This document shows positions 49,402 to 58,105 of a DNA stretch of 64,000 bases, piece by piece. This stretch comes from Bacillota bacterium. Its GTDB lineage: Bacteria; Bacillota; Clostridia; DSM-8532. Below the pieces are notes generated by a model. That model searched no databases, was not told the origin of the DNA, and saw only the letters and a program-made list of their open reading frames with translations. The translations under genes and the position numbers were made by a program. Positions within the stretch are counted from its first letter, which is position 1. The number at the start of each line of letters is the position of its first letter. The stretch lies in the NCBI GenBank assembly GCA_023415825.1, contig JAEZJF010000013.1, forward strand, positions 248,001 through 312,000. The letters run 5' to 3'.

Positions 49402-50919
49402 ATGATACAAAATAGTTCGGTGGCAGCATCTCTATTGAATTCTCAGGTTATGGATTTGGCTAAAGGCAGCTCTGTAAAAAATACCGTAAGAAGTGATGAT
49501 ACCTTTAGAAATATGCTGAATGAAAAAATTCAGGCCAGGGACAGATCAGAGAGTGCACGGCAAGACGTTGTTAAAAAGCCCGACCTGCTTTTAAACCGGG
49601 ACGAGCCAAGAACAGCTGAAAGAGAAAGCACGGTAAAAGAACCTGCCAAGACTCAGAAGCCTGCAAGAGAAGCTAAGGTTAAAGAGACCACCGGGGAAAT
49701 CGACGCTGAAGGGGTTTCAGAAGAGGACTCGGATGCAGAAGAGCTCCAGAAGCAAATCAGTAGCCTGGAAGCATTGATGGCGCTATTAGAGAATCTTTTG
49801 GCTCAACTTGATACAGAAACCGTATCAGCCGATCCCTCAGAGTCGAAAACACAACCGGAGCTTATATTACCAGCCTCGGGCAGTGCGAACCCCATGGAGC
49901 TTCTAATGGCGTTGTTAGAGGGTAATACTGAAAAACTCAGGGTTCTTCTCGATCAGATCGATCAAGGCCAGCAATCGCCTGAAATAAAAGACTTGCTGGA
50001 GACTATCCAAAAGCTTTTGGAAAAGCTGACAAAAGAAGAGAATGGACCTGATGGCGATCTTTCTCTCAATCTAGAGCTGGAAGGTACCGGCACGTCCAGA
50101 GAAGAGCTGATCGATCAGCTAAAAGCCCAGTGCTTTGGTGCAATTCAAAAGATAAAGGAAAAGGTATCTGAGCTTAAGAGCACACTGAATGAAATTCAGG
50201 AGGGTGAAAGTGAGGCATCGGCCTTGTCGTCTTCTTCTGAAGTCCAGACAAGCGAGCAGCTTAAGACCGATACCGTAAAGAATGAGGATAAGAGTGATTC
50301 CAAAACGAAGGGAGACAACGAAAATCCACTGTTGGCTCACCAGAACGTGGAATCAATCCAAGGCAAGACAGTATTGGAGGGCGAGGAATCTGTCTATCAG
50401 AATTTTTCTCTTTCAGCCCAACAAAACCCTCAAGAAGCAACAGCAAAGGTTGAAAAGACACCCCTGCCTCTTTCTGAAAAGCCATTAGCGCAAACTGTGA
50501 CCAACCAGGTCATGATGAAGGTCAAGCTCATGGCAGGAGAGAGTAAGCAAGAGATGGAAATGCATTTAAAGCCTGAAAGCCTTGGGAAGCTATCTCTCAA
50601 GATTATCCATGAACGTGGCGAAATTCTGGCTAAAATTACAGCCGAGAACGAGCAGGTCAAAGGAATCATCGAGAGCAATATGCAGCTTTTGAAGGATGCT
50701 CTGGAAAAGAGCGGCCTTACAGTACAGAGCCTCAGCGTTTCAGTGGGCAACGGCCAGGATAAGGGTCAATCCCGGAACTCCAATGAGAGCAGCAGAGCCG
50801 GATCAAAGATTATAGGTGAGAATTCAAAGCCCCTTCCGGTGACTGAAGCCTCGTATACCAGGGCGCAGGTGGCAGGCGGCCTGTATGATCAGAGTTCTCA
50901 AATCGACCTGACTGCTTGA
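49402..50919 (+). CDS. fliK: Flagellar hook-length control protein FliK
   Basis: FliK measures hook length and switches export specificity. The 505-residue protein has a long, hydrophilic, poorly conserved ruler region (Glu, Lys, Ser, Gln rich) and the conserved C-terminal Flg_hook domain: MEMHLKPESLGKLSLKIIHERGEILAKITAENEQ (core LKPESLGKLSLKI) at about residues 390-460, followed by LKDALEKSGLTVQSLSVSVG. GGAGGTG precedes ATG 49402. flgD, its usual neighbour, follows after 24 bp. Confidence 0.93.
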   Translation: MIQNSSVAASLLNSQVMDLAKGSSVKNTVRSDDTFRNMLNEKIQARDRSESARQDVVKKPDLLLNRDEPRTAERESTVKEPAKTQKPAREAKVKETTGEIDAEGVSEEDSDAEELQKQISSLEALMALLENLLAQLDTETVSADPSESKTQPELILPASGSANPMELLMALLEGNTEKLRVLLDQIDQGQQSPEIKDLLETIQKLLEKLTKEENGPDGDLSLNLELEGTGTSREELIDQLKAQCFGAIQKIKEKVSELKSTLNEIQEGESEASALSSSSEVQTSEQLKTDTVKNEDKSDSKTKGDNENPLLAHQNVESIQGKTVLEGEESVYQNFSLSAQQNPQEATAKVEKTPLPLSEKPLAQTVTNQVMMKVKLMAGESKQEMEMHLKPESLGKLSLKIIHERGEILAKITAENEQVKGIIESNMQLLKDALEKSGLTVQSLSVSVGNGQDKGQSRNSNESSRAGSKIIGENSKPLPVTEASYTRAQVAGGLYDQSSQIDLTA

Positions 50920-50943
50920 TTTTTAAAGGAAAGGATGTGATAA

Positions 50944-51915
50944 ATGATGGCAGAAGTATCAGGTGTGGGAAGTCAAAGAACCATTGAAGAGATTATTGAA
51001 CAACAGGCTAAAAAGGCAAAGGAAACCCGCAATACCGGAGAACTGGGTAAGGATGATTTTTTGAAGCTTCTCATCACTCAAGTGCAGAATCAGGATCCCA
51101 TGAACCCCACCACCGACACGGACTTTATTGCTCAGATGGCGCAATTTAGCTCATTGGAGCAAATGCAGAACCTGAACAAAACCTTTTCGTATTCCATGGG
51201 CTTTTCCATGATGGGAAAGTATATCTCAGCAGAGGTAGCGGATGAAAAAACGGGGGAAACCCGCTATGTCAGTGGCAAGGTTGAGATGGTCCGCGTTGTG
51301 GACGGCGAGGTGTGTGCTGTTGTTGGAGAAACAGATATACCTCTCGGTAAAATATCCCAGGTATCTGACGAAAGCATTGGCACAGGTGGAAGTGTAACGG
51401 ACTTCAGCAGTATCATAGGTATGCTTGGTAAAACAACCATCAGCAATGCGGATGGTAGATCCAGCTCAATTGAGGGTATTATTACTTCAATTACCAAGGA
51501 ACTCGACGGCCTTTACGCTAACTTGGATGAGGTGGATGTTAAGCCTTATAACCTGGATATAGGCGCCTTTGAAAACGAAGAGGAATATGTCCAAGGCATG
51601 ACGGGCAAAGAAGTCACCATAAGATTCAAGGATGAAAAAACCGGTGTCGAATTTAAGGTTACAGGAGTATTGCGTGCCGGATATAAGGGAACTGATGAAA
51701 AACTGCGTTTAGTTCTCGACGGCATCAAGGTTCCGGCAGGCAACATTTTCTCCGCCGAACGGATAGACCTTCTATCCACTGAACAAATGCTTCTGAATGC
51801 TATTTTGAAAGAGCTCCAGAAGCTGAACAATCCCGGCACAGAAGAACCGGAGGAGCCTGAGGAACCTGGCGAACCTGAAGAGCCTGTAGATCCCGGCACA
51901 ACCGATGGAACATGA
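50944..51915 (+). CDS. flgD: Flagellar hook capping protein FlgD with acidic Pro/Glu tail
   Basis: FlgD caps the growing hook. The N-terminal FlgD motif is DDFLKLLITQVQNQDPMNPTTDTDFIAQMAQFSSLEQM (core LLITQVQNQDPMNP). A long Gly/Ser-poor middle part follows, with VSGKVEMVRVVDGEVCAVVG. The product of 323 residues is longer than FlgD of Bacillus and ends with a tail made of EEPEEPEEPGEPEEP-type repeats plus PGTTDGT, which has no role in the known fold. Start is ATG 50944 or the next codon (50947). Confidence 0.92.
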   Translation: MMAEVSGVGSQRTIEEIIEQQAKKAKETRNTGELGKDDFLKLLITQVQNQDPMNPTTDTDFIAQMAQFSSLEQMQNLNKTFSYSMGFSMMGKYISAEVADEKTGETRYVSGKVEMVRVVDGEVCAVVGETDIPLGKISQVSDESIGTGGSVTDFSSIIGMLGKTTISNADGRSSSIEGIITSITKELDGLYANLDEVDVKPYNLDIGAFENEEEYVQGMTGKEVTIRFKDEKTGVEFKVTGVLRAGYKGTDEKLRLVLDGIKVPAGNIFSAERIDLLSTEQMLLNAILKELQKLNNPGTEEPEEPEEPGEPEEPVDPGTTDGT

Positions 51916-51931
51916 TGGGAGGTAAGGCATT

Positions 51932-52318
51932 ATGAACATTAACAATCGTCCCATCCAAAGCATTCATCAGGTCGCTGCCCCTGCAAAGCCCGTTGCCAAG
52001 AGCCCGATTCAGGGCAGAGGAATAGATTTTTCCTCCATCCTGCATCAGACCCTCGACGAATCCAGGGAAGTCAAGATGTCAAAGCATGCGTCAATGCGCT
52101 TGCAGGCCCGCAATATCAATCTGGATCAGGACCAGGTGGAGCGGCTCAAAAGTGCGGTGGACAAGGCCTCGACAAAAGGGGTTAAGGACACGCTGGTCGT
52201 CATGGACGAAGTAGCCTTTGTGGTGAATGTCAGGGCTAGAACCGTAATAACGGCTGTTAACCAGGATGAGCTCCAGGACAATGTTTTTACCAACATTGAC
52301 GGCGCAGTGTTTGCTTAG
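51932..52318 (+). CDS. Flagellar operon protein, TIGR02530 family
   Basis: The 128-residue protein matches the small family found between flgD and flgE in Firmicutes (TIGR02530, Flg_new). Recognisable stretches are KMSKHASMRLQARNINLDQDQ and STKGVKDTLVVMDEVAFVVNVRARTVITAV (core VVMDEVAFVVNV). Its function is not established; the place suggests hook assembly. GGGAGGT precedes ATG 51932, 16 bp after flgD. A gap of 123 bp with hairpin-forming sequence follows. Confidence 0.88.
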   Translation: MNINNRPIQSIHQVAAPAKPVAKSPIQGRGIDFSSILHQTLDESREVKMSKHASMRLQARNINLDQDQVERLKSAVDKASTKGVKDTLVVMDEVAFVVNVRARTVITAVNQDELQDNVFTNIDGAVFA

Positions 52319-52441
52319 CGGCTAACTAAAAGTTAAATAATTACCGATATTATACGAGTCAACAATTACAGCCGGACCCATCGGGAGGCTGTTCGTTCCC
52401 GAACGACGGACGGAACGAGAACTCGAGGAGGTTGATTTTTT
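52319..52441 (+). other. flgE leader with inverted repeat
   Basis: GTTCGTTCC (52391-52399) can pair with GGAACGAGAAC (52412-52422) or locally with CGAACGAC, giving alternative hairpins just before the GGAGG site of flgE. No terminator-like T run and no clear promoter is seen. Confidence 0.35.
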
Positions 52442-53884
52442 ATGATGATGTCCATGTTTTCAAGCGTTTCAGGCTTGAAGGCTCATCAGACCCGAATGGA
52501 CGTTATAGGCAATAATATTGCCAACGTCAATACTGTCGGCTTCAAAGGAAGCCGTGCTACCTTTCAGGAAATCTTTTCACAGACCCTTTCATCGGCTAGT
52601 TCACCCGATTCCCTATCAGGCCGGGGTGGCGTCAACCCTATGCAGATCGGTCTTGGTATGAACGTGGATTCCATTGATGTCCAGATGGGCCGCGGTAGCG
52701 TTCAAAGAACCGAAAGCCCCACCGACCTTTCAATTGAGGGCGAAGGCTTCTTCATTGTAAGAAGCGGTAATGAAGGCGCTTATAATTTCACCAGAGCCGG
52801 GAATTTTACAATTGACAAGCAGGGAAATCTGGTAACGGCATCGGGCCAGAATGTTTATGGCTGGATGAAGTATACCTATGGGGATGACGGATACCAATTC
52901 GACACCCAGGAGCCTATTAAGCCCCTTAATCTGTATGAAGATATCTACAATTTGAACAAACGTATCATTCCGGCTAAGGTTACCACAGAGGCAGTATTGG
53001 CTGGTAATTTGGATGCAACAGAGAAGCCTATCACCGGAACCGGAACTACCAATTCTAGAGATGCCTTAAATACGGCTCCAAATGATACAGTACCAGCAGG
53101 TACAAATCCGGCAGGTGATGGCATTCCAGACAAAGACGGAAAAAATCTTGATCCTCAGTTTATTGTTCCCATAAACGTTTATGACGAATTGGGCAATGAG
53201 TATAAAATAAACTTAAAATTATGGAAGAATCTTGTTTATGATGGAAGTGATACAACTCCAGCCTCGGATCCAGAGACTTCCTGGTACTATACAATAGACG
53301 GAGGATCAAATGCCCCTGGTACAAAAGCCTCTGGATACCTTAAGTTTGACGCAAAGGGCAAGTTGCTGGATGTGCCAGGCTTTACAGCTAATAATAAAGT
53401 TACTTTAGTTCCCGATCCAAAGACTGGGGCGAAGAGCTTTGAATTTAATTTAAACATGGAGCAACTTTCCATGTATGCCGATGATTCCTCTGTGAAAACC
53501 TCCCGTGTTGACGGCTATGCTCCCGGTACCCTGGTGACCTTCGCAGTCGGCGGAGATGGCGTCATTACCGGTGTCTATGACAACGGTCGCCAGCAGCCCC
53601 TGGGTCAGATAGCCCTGGCTACCTTTGAGAACCCAGCCGGTCTCCAGAAGGTGGGCTCCAATCAGTTTGCACAGACCACCAACTCAGGTGACTTCAAGGT
53701 GGGCAGGCAGCCCGGCAGGGACGGAGCCGGTGTTTTGATTCCCGGAACCCTTGAAATGTCCAATGTGGACCTTGCCAAGCAGTTTACCGAGATGATTATC
53801 ACCCAGAGAGGCTTTCAGGCCAACAGCAGGGTTATGACAACATCCGACGAGATCCTTCAGGAGCTTGCCAACATTAAACGATAA
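52442..53884 (+). CDS. flgE: Flagellar hook protein FlgE
   Basis: FlgE builds the hook. The 480-residue product has the rod/hook N-terminal motif MFSSVSGLKAHQTRMDVIGNNIANVNTVGFK (core NNIANVNTVGFK) and the conserved C-terminal LEMSNVDLAKQFTEMIITQRGFQANSRVMTTSDEIL (core TEMIITQRGFQANS). The middle, surface-exposed part includes a Thr/Asn/Pro/Gly-rich loop at about residues 195-235. Three ATG codons in a row start it; GGAGG precedes the first by 10 bases. It ends 82 bp before flbD with a hairpin between. Confidence 0.96.
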   Translation: MMMSMFSSVSGLKAHQTRMDVIGNNIANVNTVGFKGSRATFQEIFSQTLSSASSPDSLSGRGGVNPMQIGLGMNVDSIDVQMGRGSVQRTESPTDLSIEGEGFFIVRSGNEGAYNFTRAGNFTIDKQGNLVTASGQNVYGWMKYTYGDDGYQFDTQEPIKPLNLYEDIYNLNKRIIPAKVTTEAVLAGNLDATEKPITGTGTTNSRDALNTAPNDTVPAGTNPAGDGIPDKDGKNLDPQFIVPINVYDELGNEYKINLKLWKNLVYDGSDTTPASDPETSWYYTIDGGSNAPGTKASGYLKFDAKGKLLDVPGFTANNKVTLVPDPKTGAKSFEFNLNMEQLSMYADDSSVKTSRVDGYAPGTLVTFAVGGDGVITGVYDNGRQQPLGQIALATFENPAGLQKVGSNQFAQTTNSGDFKVGRQPGRDGAGVLIPGTLEMSNVDLAKQFTEMIITQRGFQANSRVMTTSDEILQELANIKR

Positions 53885-53893
53885 GAGTGGATA

Positions 53894-53919
53894 AAGGGGC
53901 AGGGTAAGTCCTGCCCCTT
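53894..53919 (+). other. GC-rich hairpin after flgE
   Basis: GGGGCAGG (53896-53903), loop GTAAGT, CCTGCCCC (53910-53917) form a perfect 8-bp stem. Only TTAAC follows, so it is a poor terminator; it may instead protect or partly attenuate the mRNA between flgE and flbD. Confidence 0.6.
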
Positions 53920-53966
53920 AACTCAATGATGCGATATTCTTCGAAAATCTTAAAGGAGGGTTCACA

Positions 53967-54191
53967 ATGATTACTGTTACAAGGTTTAATAAAACTCAGT
54001 TTGTTATTAATGCTGATTGGGTCGAGACAGTAGAATCTACGCCGGATACGGTTATAACCCTTACCAACGGCAAAAAGTTTGTTGTAGCCGAATCGGTTGA
54101 AGATATCATTAACCAGGTGATAGAATATAAGCAAAAAACTTTTATTCTTAACAGAACAATTAATACGAATGCAAAAAATGACGATAAATGA
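53967..54191 (+). CDS. flbD: Flagellar protein FlbD (SwrD family)
   Basis: The 74-residue protein begins MITVTRFNKTQFVINADWVETVE and continues with DTVITLTNGKKFVVAESVEDIINQV, the FlbD/SwrD family pattern. In Bacillus SwrD raises motor power for swarming; elsewhere it is a small flagellar accessory. AAAGGAGGG precedes the ATG. In many clostridia motA and motB follow at this point; here fliL follows directly. Confidence 0.93.
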   Translation: MITVTRFNKTQFVINADWVETVESTPDTVITLTNGKKFVVAESVEDIINQVIEYKQKTFILNRTINTNAKNDDK

Positions 54192-54225
54192 CTTAGATCA
54201 ATCGTCATAAAAGGAGTGTCACGCT

Positions 54226-54762
54226 TTGCAGGGAAAAACATTATATACAATCTTACTTGCAATTATTGCTGTTCTTACCCTGGCCCTAACGGTTATGGTT
54301 ATCTTTCTTGTTACAACTTTTAATGGCAGAACCCCAGCGGTTGAGGATATTACAAAAAGACCGGTTGTAAAAGAGACTATTCCTCCTGAGGAACAAGCTG
54401 AGTTCAATTTATATGCCACAGGTGATGATGCAAGCAGCAAAACAGATGCCCTCTTCAACTTGAAAAGCTCTGAAGATCATCCCAATAGCTTTTTGATGGC
54501 CTCAATTTCTATCATATATGACGCGGGAGAGAAGAATAAGCTCCTGGAATCAAGAAAAGCATACTTTGAGACATACTTAAGTCAACTTAAAGAAGCTACG
54601 ATTGAGTATTTCAGAAAGAAGAACCTGGAAGATGTGCGGGCGGAAGACGCTATGCAGAAGTGCAGAGATGATTTAAAAGAGATTTACGGCCAAATAATAA
54701 GCGAGAGCTCCAAGGAGCAGATCATTCTTAGAATAGTCTTTGACAAATGGATTCCGCAATAA
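54226..54762 (+). CDS. fliL: Flagellar basal body-associated protein FliL
   Basis: FliL is an inner-membrane protein near the stator that supports torque. The 178-residue product has an N-terminal helix (about 6-29, ILLAIIAVLTLALTVMVIFLV), a variable linker, and the SPFH-like FliL domain with FNLKSSEDHPNSFLMASISIIYD and ending IILRIVFDKWIPQ. The TTG at 54226 follows AAAAGGAGTG at 8-9 bases. fliM follows after 16 bp, the usual neighbour. Confidence 0.93.
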   Translation: MQGKTLYTILLAIIAVLTLALTVMVIFLVTTFNGRTPAVEDITKRPVVKETIPPEEQAEFNLYATGDDASSKTDALFNLKSSEDHPNSFLMASISIIYDAGEKNKLLESRKAYFETYLSQLKEATIEYFRKKNLEDVRAEDAMQKCRDDLKEIYGQIISESSKEQIILRIVFDKWIPQ

Positions 54763-54778
54763 TTAAGGAGGGAACTAA

Positions 54779-55765
54779 GTGGGCGACATACTTTCCCAAA
54801 ATGAAATAGATAGCCTACTGCAGCAACTTAATACAGGAGAGCTTGATGTCAAGGAGTTCAGTAAGGAAACGACTGAAAAGAAAGTACGTAGCCATGATTT
54901 CCGTCGCCCCAGCAAATTTGCCAAGGATCACATTCGTACCCTTCAGATTATCAATGAAAATTATGCGCGGCTATTGACCAACTTCTTATCAGGCTACTTA
55001 AGAACCCTTGTTCAGGTAGATGTACAAACTGTTCAAGCCCTGCAGTATTCGGAATTCACCAATTCCATTGCAAATCCTGCCGTATTGGGTATTGTAAATT
55101 TCCATCCCCTGCCGGGTTCCATTATTATGGAAATCAATCCATCCATCGCCTATTCCCTTATTGATAGAATTCTGGGAGGGAGAGGCATGGGAATGGATAG
55201 GGTTAGAGGTTTTACGGAGATTGAGATAGCCATCCTTATGAGGCTTATTTCTCAGATGCTGGGCATTATGAGGGATCCTTGGGATAATGTAACCAAGCTT
55301 CGGCCCACCCTCGACAGGATCGAAACCAATGCACAATTTGCGCAGCTCATGTCGCCTAATGAAATGGTGGCTTTGGTGACATTTACAGCTAAGATCGGTG
55401 ATGTGGAGGGACTTTTGAATCTGTGTATCCCTCATATGACCGTTGAACCCGTTATGACAAAGCTGACCACCAAGCTCTGGTTTTCCTTAATTGAGAAAGG
55501 TTCAACCGATGAATCCCGCCAGGCCATTGAGCAGAAGGTAGAGGAAACCAAAATTCCCATAACGGCAATTTTAGGAAGAACAACGCTTTCAGTCCATGAC
55601 TTTTTGATGCTTCAGCAGGGAGATGTACTCCCGTTAAATACGGATGTGGATGGAAAGATAGAAGTAATAGTAGGAAATATGTTGAAATTTTACGGAAAGC
55701 CCGGTGCTCGTAACAAGAAGGTGGCTGTCAAGGTCACTGATATTCTACGAGAGGAGGAGGACTAA
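54779..55765 (+). CDS. fliM: Flagellar motor switch protein FliM
   Basis: FliM is the middle of the switch complex and binds phosphorylated CheY. The N-terminal CheY-binding motif LSQNEIDSLLQQLNTG is present, then the CheC-like middle domain (NYARLLTNFLSGYLRTLVQVDVQ) and the C-terminal SpoA/FliN-like domain with LGRTTLSVHDFLMLQQGDVLPL. The GTG at 54779 follows GGAGGG. The 328 residues are standard. Its stop codon is immediately followed by the fliY start. Confidence 0.97.
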   Translation: MGDILSQNEIDSLLQQLNTGELDVKEFSKETTEKKVRSHDFRRPSKFAKDHIRTLQIINENYARLLTNFLSGYLRTLVQVDVQTVQALQYSEFTNSIANPAVLGIVNFHPLPGSIIMEINPSIAYSLIDRILGGRGMGMDRVRGFTEIEIAILMRLISQMLGIMRDPWDNVTKLRPTLDRIETNAQFAQLMSPNEMVALVTFTAKIGDVEGLLNLCIPHMTVEPVMTKLTTKLWFSLIEKGSTDESRQAIEQKVEETKIPITAILGRTTLSVHDFLMLQQGDVLPLNTDVDGKIEVIVGNMLKFYGKPGARNKKVAVKVTDILREEED

Positions 55766-57013
55766 ATGGGCGATATGTTATCTCAGGCAGAAATAGATGC
55801 CCTCTTGAACGGTGTAGATGTTGAAGATGAGCCGGTATCTGCAGAGCCTACCCCAGTTGTTAAAACAGAGCTTCTCAATAGCGAGGAAAGAGATGCGTTG
55901 GGGGAGATCGGCAATATTAGCATGGGAACCTCTGCTACGACGCTTTATGCGCTTTTAGGGCAGAAGGTCAACATCACCACCCCACGGGTTGAGGAAACAA
56001 CCTGGGAAGAGATCACCAAAATGTTTGTCAAGCCTTATGTAGCAGTAAGAGTGCAGTATACTCAAGGCTTGAAGGGTTATAACCTTCTGGTTATAAAGGA
56101 AGAGGATGTTAAGATCATCACTGACCTTATGATGGGAGGAGATGGCTATGGCAATATTCATGGTGAACTCAATGAGCTTCATTTAAGCGCCATCAGTGAA
56201 GCCATGAATCAGATGGTAGGGTCATCATCCACTTCTTTATCTTCCATGTTTGAAAAACGGGTGGATATTTCTCCGCCGGAATCTTCTCGTGTAGACTCCG
56301 GTTCAGACATTGAAAGAATAAGGATTGACCGGGAATCCCATATGGTCATGATCCTCTTCTCACTAAAGGTGGGAGACCTTATAGACAGTGAAATCATGCA
56401 GATTCTTCCCATTTCTTTTGCAAAAGAGATGGTGGCTAATCTGTTAGCGCATAATCAACCCAAAGCCCCGATTATGCCCCCACCGCAAAAGGAAGCACCC
56501 GTGGCTGCGCAGATGCCTGTTCAAGCTATGCCCCAGCAACCGTTGCATACGCAGTATCCACCGCATCAGACAACCGTTGAAATGCCTCAGATGCCGCATA
56601 TGCAGCAGATGCCTCAAATGCCTCCTGCACAGCAAAATCCCTATGGGCAATATGGCTATCAAATGCCGCAGTATCCGCCCCAACAGCCTGTTTTTACATC
56701 AAATCCAGTGCATGTACAGCCAGCTCAGTTCCAGGCCTTCGATGATGGTTTGGCTGATTTTGAGCGTAAGAATATCGGCCTTCTCATGGATGTCCCCCTC
56801 CAGATAGCAGTAGAACTGGGTAGGACAACCAAAAAAATAAGAGAAATTCTGGAATTCGGACAAGGTTCAATTCTAGAATTGGACAAGCTTTCCGGGGAGC
56901 CTGTAGACATTATGGTCAACGGTAAAGCTATAGCCAAGGGAGAAGTTGTAGTCATCGATGAAAGCTTTGGTGTCAGAATAACAGACATCATTCATCCATC
57001 AAAAAGACTCTGA
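55766..57013 (+). CDS. fliY: Flagellar motor switch phosphatase FliY
   Basis: FliY replaces FliN in Firmicutes: a CheC-like CheY-phosphate phosphatase joined to a FliN domain. In order: an N-terminal FliM-like motif MLSQAEIDALLNG, the CheC domain with two active-site-type repeats (ERDALGEIGNISMGTSATTL near 35-55, and ELHLSAISEAMNQMVGSSSTSL near 140), a linker of about 80 residues rich in Pro, Met and Gln (about 230-312), and the FliN domain with PLQIAVELGRTTKKIREILEFGQGSILEL. GGAGGAGG precedes the ATG. A palindromic repeat follows the stop. Confidence 0.96.
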   Translation: MGDMLSQAEIDALLNGVDVEDEPVSAEPTPVVKTELLNSEERDALGEIGNISMGTSATTLYALLGQKVNITTPRVEETTWEEITKMFVKPYVAVRVQYTQGLKGYNLLVIKEEDVKIITDLMMGGDGYGNIHGELNELHLSAISEAMNQMVGSSSTSLSSMFEKRVDISPPESSRVDSGSDIERIRIDRESHMVMILFSLKVGDLIDSEIMQILPISFAKEMVANLLAHNQPKAPIMPPPQKEAPVAAQMPVQAMPQQPLHTQYPPHQTTVEMPQMPHMQQMPQMPPAQQNPYGQYGYQMPQYPPQQPVFTSNPVHVQPAQFQAFDDGLADFERKNIGLLMDVPLQIAVELGRTTKKIREILEFGQGSILELDKLSGEPVDIMVNGKAIAKGEVVVIDESFGVRITDIIHPSKRL

Positions 57014-57016
57014 TCT

Positions 57017-57050
57017 AAGGAGCAATCGAAATACAGATTTCGATCATCCC
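57017..57050 (+). repeat. Dispersed palindromic repeat, copy C
   Basis: AAGGAGCAATCGAAAT, ACAG, ATTTCGATCATCCC lies 3 bp after the fliY stop. ATCGAAAT and ATTTCGAT are exact complements around the 4-base loop, giving the most perfect hairpin of the family. Copy B matches it at all but four positions of 34. Confidence 0.78.
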
Positions 57051-57091
57051 TAAACGAAAATACTTTTAATTTGTCAAATTTTCGAATATAA

Positions 57092-57121
57092 TTGATAAAG
57101 ATTGGGTTAGAGTGGTATAGT
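57092..57121 (+). promoter_or_regulatory. Predicted internal promoter before cheY
   Basis: TTGATA (57092-57097) and TATAGT (57116-57121) are 18 bp apart with TGG directly before the -10. It would allow cheY and the export-gate genes to be read apart from the upstream flagellar genes. Confidence 0.5.
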
Positions 57122-57198
57122 TTATTATAACATGAAATGTTTCTATGCTCTCGGATCCCGTTATTCTAATTGAATTTTTTAGGGAGAGGATATGACCT

Positions 57199-57558
57199 AT
57201 GGCAAGTATACTGATCGTTGATGATGCGGCATTCATGCGTATGATGATCAAAGACATCCTTTCGAAGAATGGATACACCGTTGTAGGTGAAGCTGAAAAC
57301 GGAATAAAGGCAATTGAAAAATATAAGGAAGTGAATCCGGATCTTGTTATCATGGATATAACCATGCCTGAGATGGATGGTATTCAGGCCGTTAAGCAGA
57401 TTAAAGCCCTTAATGGTGCTGCCAAGATCATTATGTGCTCGGCCATGGGTCAGCAGGCTATGGTCATTGAGTCTATCCAAGCCGGAGCCAGGGACTTCAT
57501 TGTAAAGCCCTTCCAGGCAGAACGTGTTATTGAAGCGGTTAAAAAGGTTGTGGGTTAA
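57199..57558 (+). CDS. cheY: Chemotaxis response regulator CheY
   Basis: CheY carries the chemotaxis signal to the switch. The 119-residue single receiver domain has the acid pair Asp8-Asp9 (ILIVDDAAFMR), phosphoacceptor Asp53 (LVIMDITMPEMDG), the Ser of IIMCSAMGQ, and the Lys of FIVKPF. No output domain is attached. Partners FliM and FliY are encoded just upstream. The 185-bp gap before it holds palindromic repeat C and a candidate promoter. Confidence 0.97.
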   Translation: MASILIVDDAAFMRMMIKDILSKNGYTVVGEAENGIKAIEKYKEVNPDLVIMDITMPEMDGIQAVKQIKALNGAAKIIMCSAMGQQAMVIESIQAGARDFIVKPFQAERVIEAVKKVVG

Positions 57559-57585
57559 CCCTGTCCTTAGAAGGAAGGCATCCGC

Positions 57586-58080
57586 ATGTTTTTTGAGATT
57601 ATTGGTCTCCTTTTTGTTTTTGCATTAATTCTCCTGCTTTGCTACTATACTACAAGGTTTGTGGGTAAGAAATTTTCTGGCGGGACCAGAACTAAATCCA
57701 TGAAAATTCTTGAGACCTTGCCTCTGGGGCTTGACCGAAGCCTTTACCTAATACTTGTGGGGAAAAAAACTTTTTTGTTTTTTTCCAGTAAAAAAGGTCT
57801 GGAGCTTGTCTCTGAAATTGAAATTGAGGAGCTGACAGAGGAAGCCGCTAAAGAAAAAAACGAATCCACCAACATTTTTGACTTTAGTAAAATCTTCGAA
57901 AACTATTCAGGGTTAAGCCGGAAAACCTCCTTAAACCATAGTGAGGAACAGGGCGGGGAGAGTGAAGTCTCAAGGTCCAGTGATTTTGACGGGTCGAGCA
58001 ATGCTGTGCGATCTGACAGATCTCACTCCATACTGGGTAGTATTAAACGGTTACAGAAGATAAATGGCAGCAAGAAATAA
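57586..58080 (+). CDS. fliO: Flagellar biosynthetic protein FliO (FliZ)
   Basis: FliO helps assemble the FliP ring of the export gate. The 164-residue protein has one N-terminal membrane helix (about 4-22, FEIIGLLFVFALILLLCYYTT), the family stretch MKILETLPLGLDRSLYLILVGKKTFLF (core LPLGLDRSLYLI), and a Ser/Glu-rich cytoplasmic tail. Sequence is poorly conserved in the family, but the position between cheY and fliP is standard. Confidence 0.9.
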   Translation: MFFEIIGLLFVFALILLLCYYTTRFVGKKFSGGTRTKSMKILETLPLGLDRSLYLILVGKKTFLFFSSKKGLELVSEIEIEELTEEAAKEKNESTNIFDFSKIFENYSGLSRKTSLNHSEEQGGESEVSRSSDFDGSSNAVRSDRSHSILGSIKRLQKINGSKK

Positions 58081-58105
58081 CTAAAGGAAAACAGACGGTG
58101 GTTCT

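Noticed and set aside
53894..53919. Terminator after flgE
   Set aside because: The stem is strong but only two T follow, and flbD-fliL downstream lack a clear promoter; treated as an internal hairpin.
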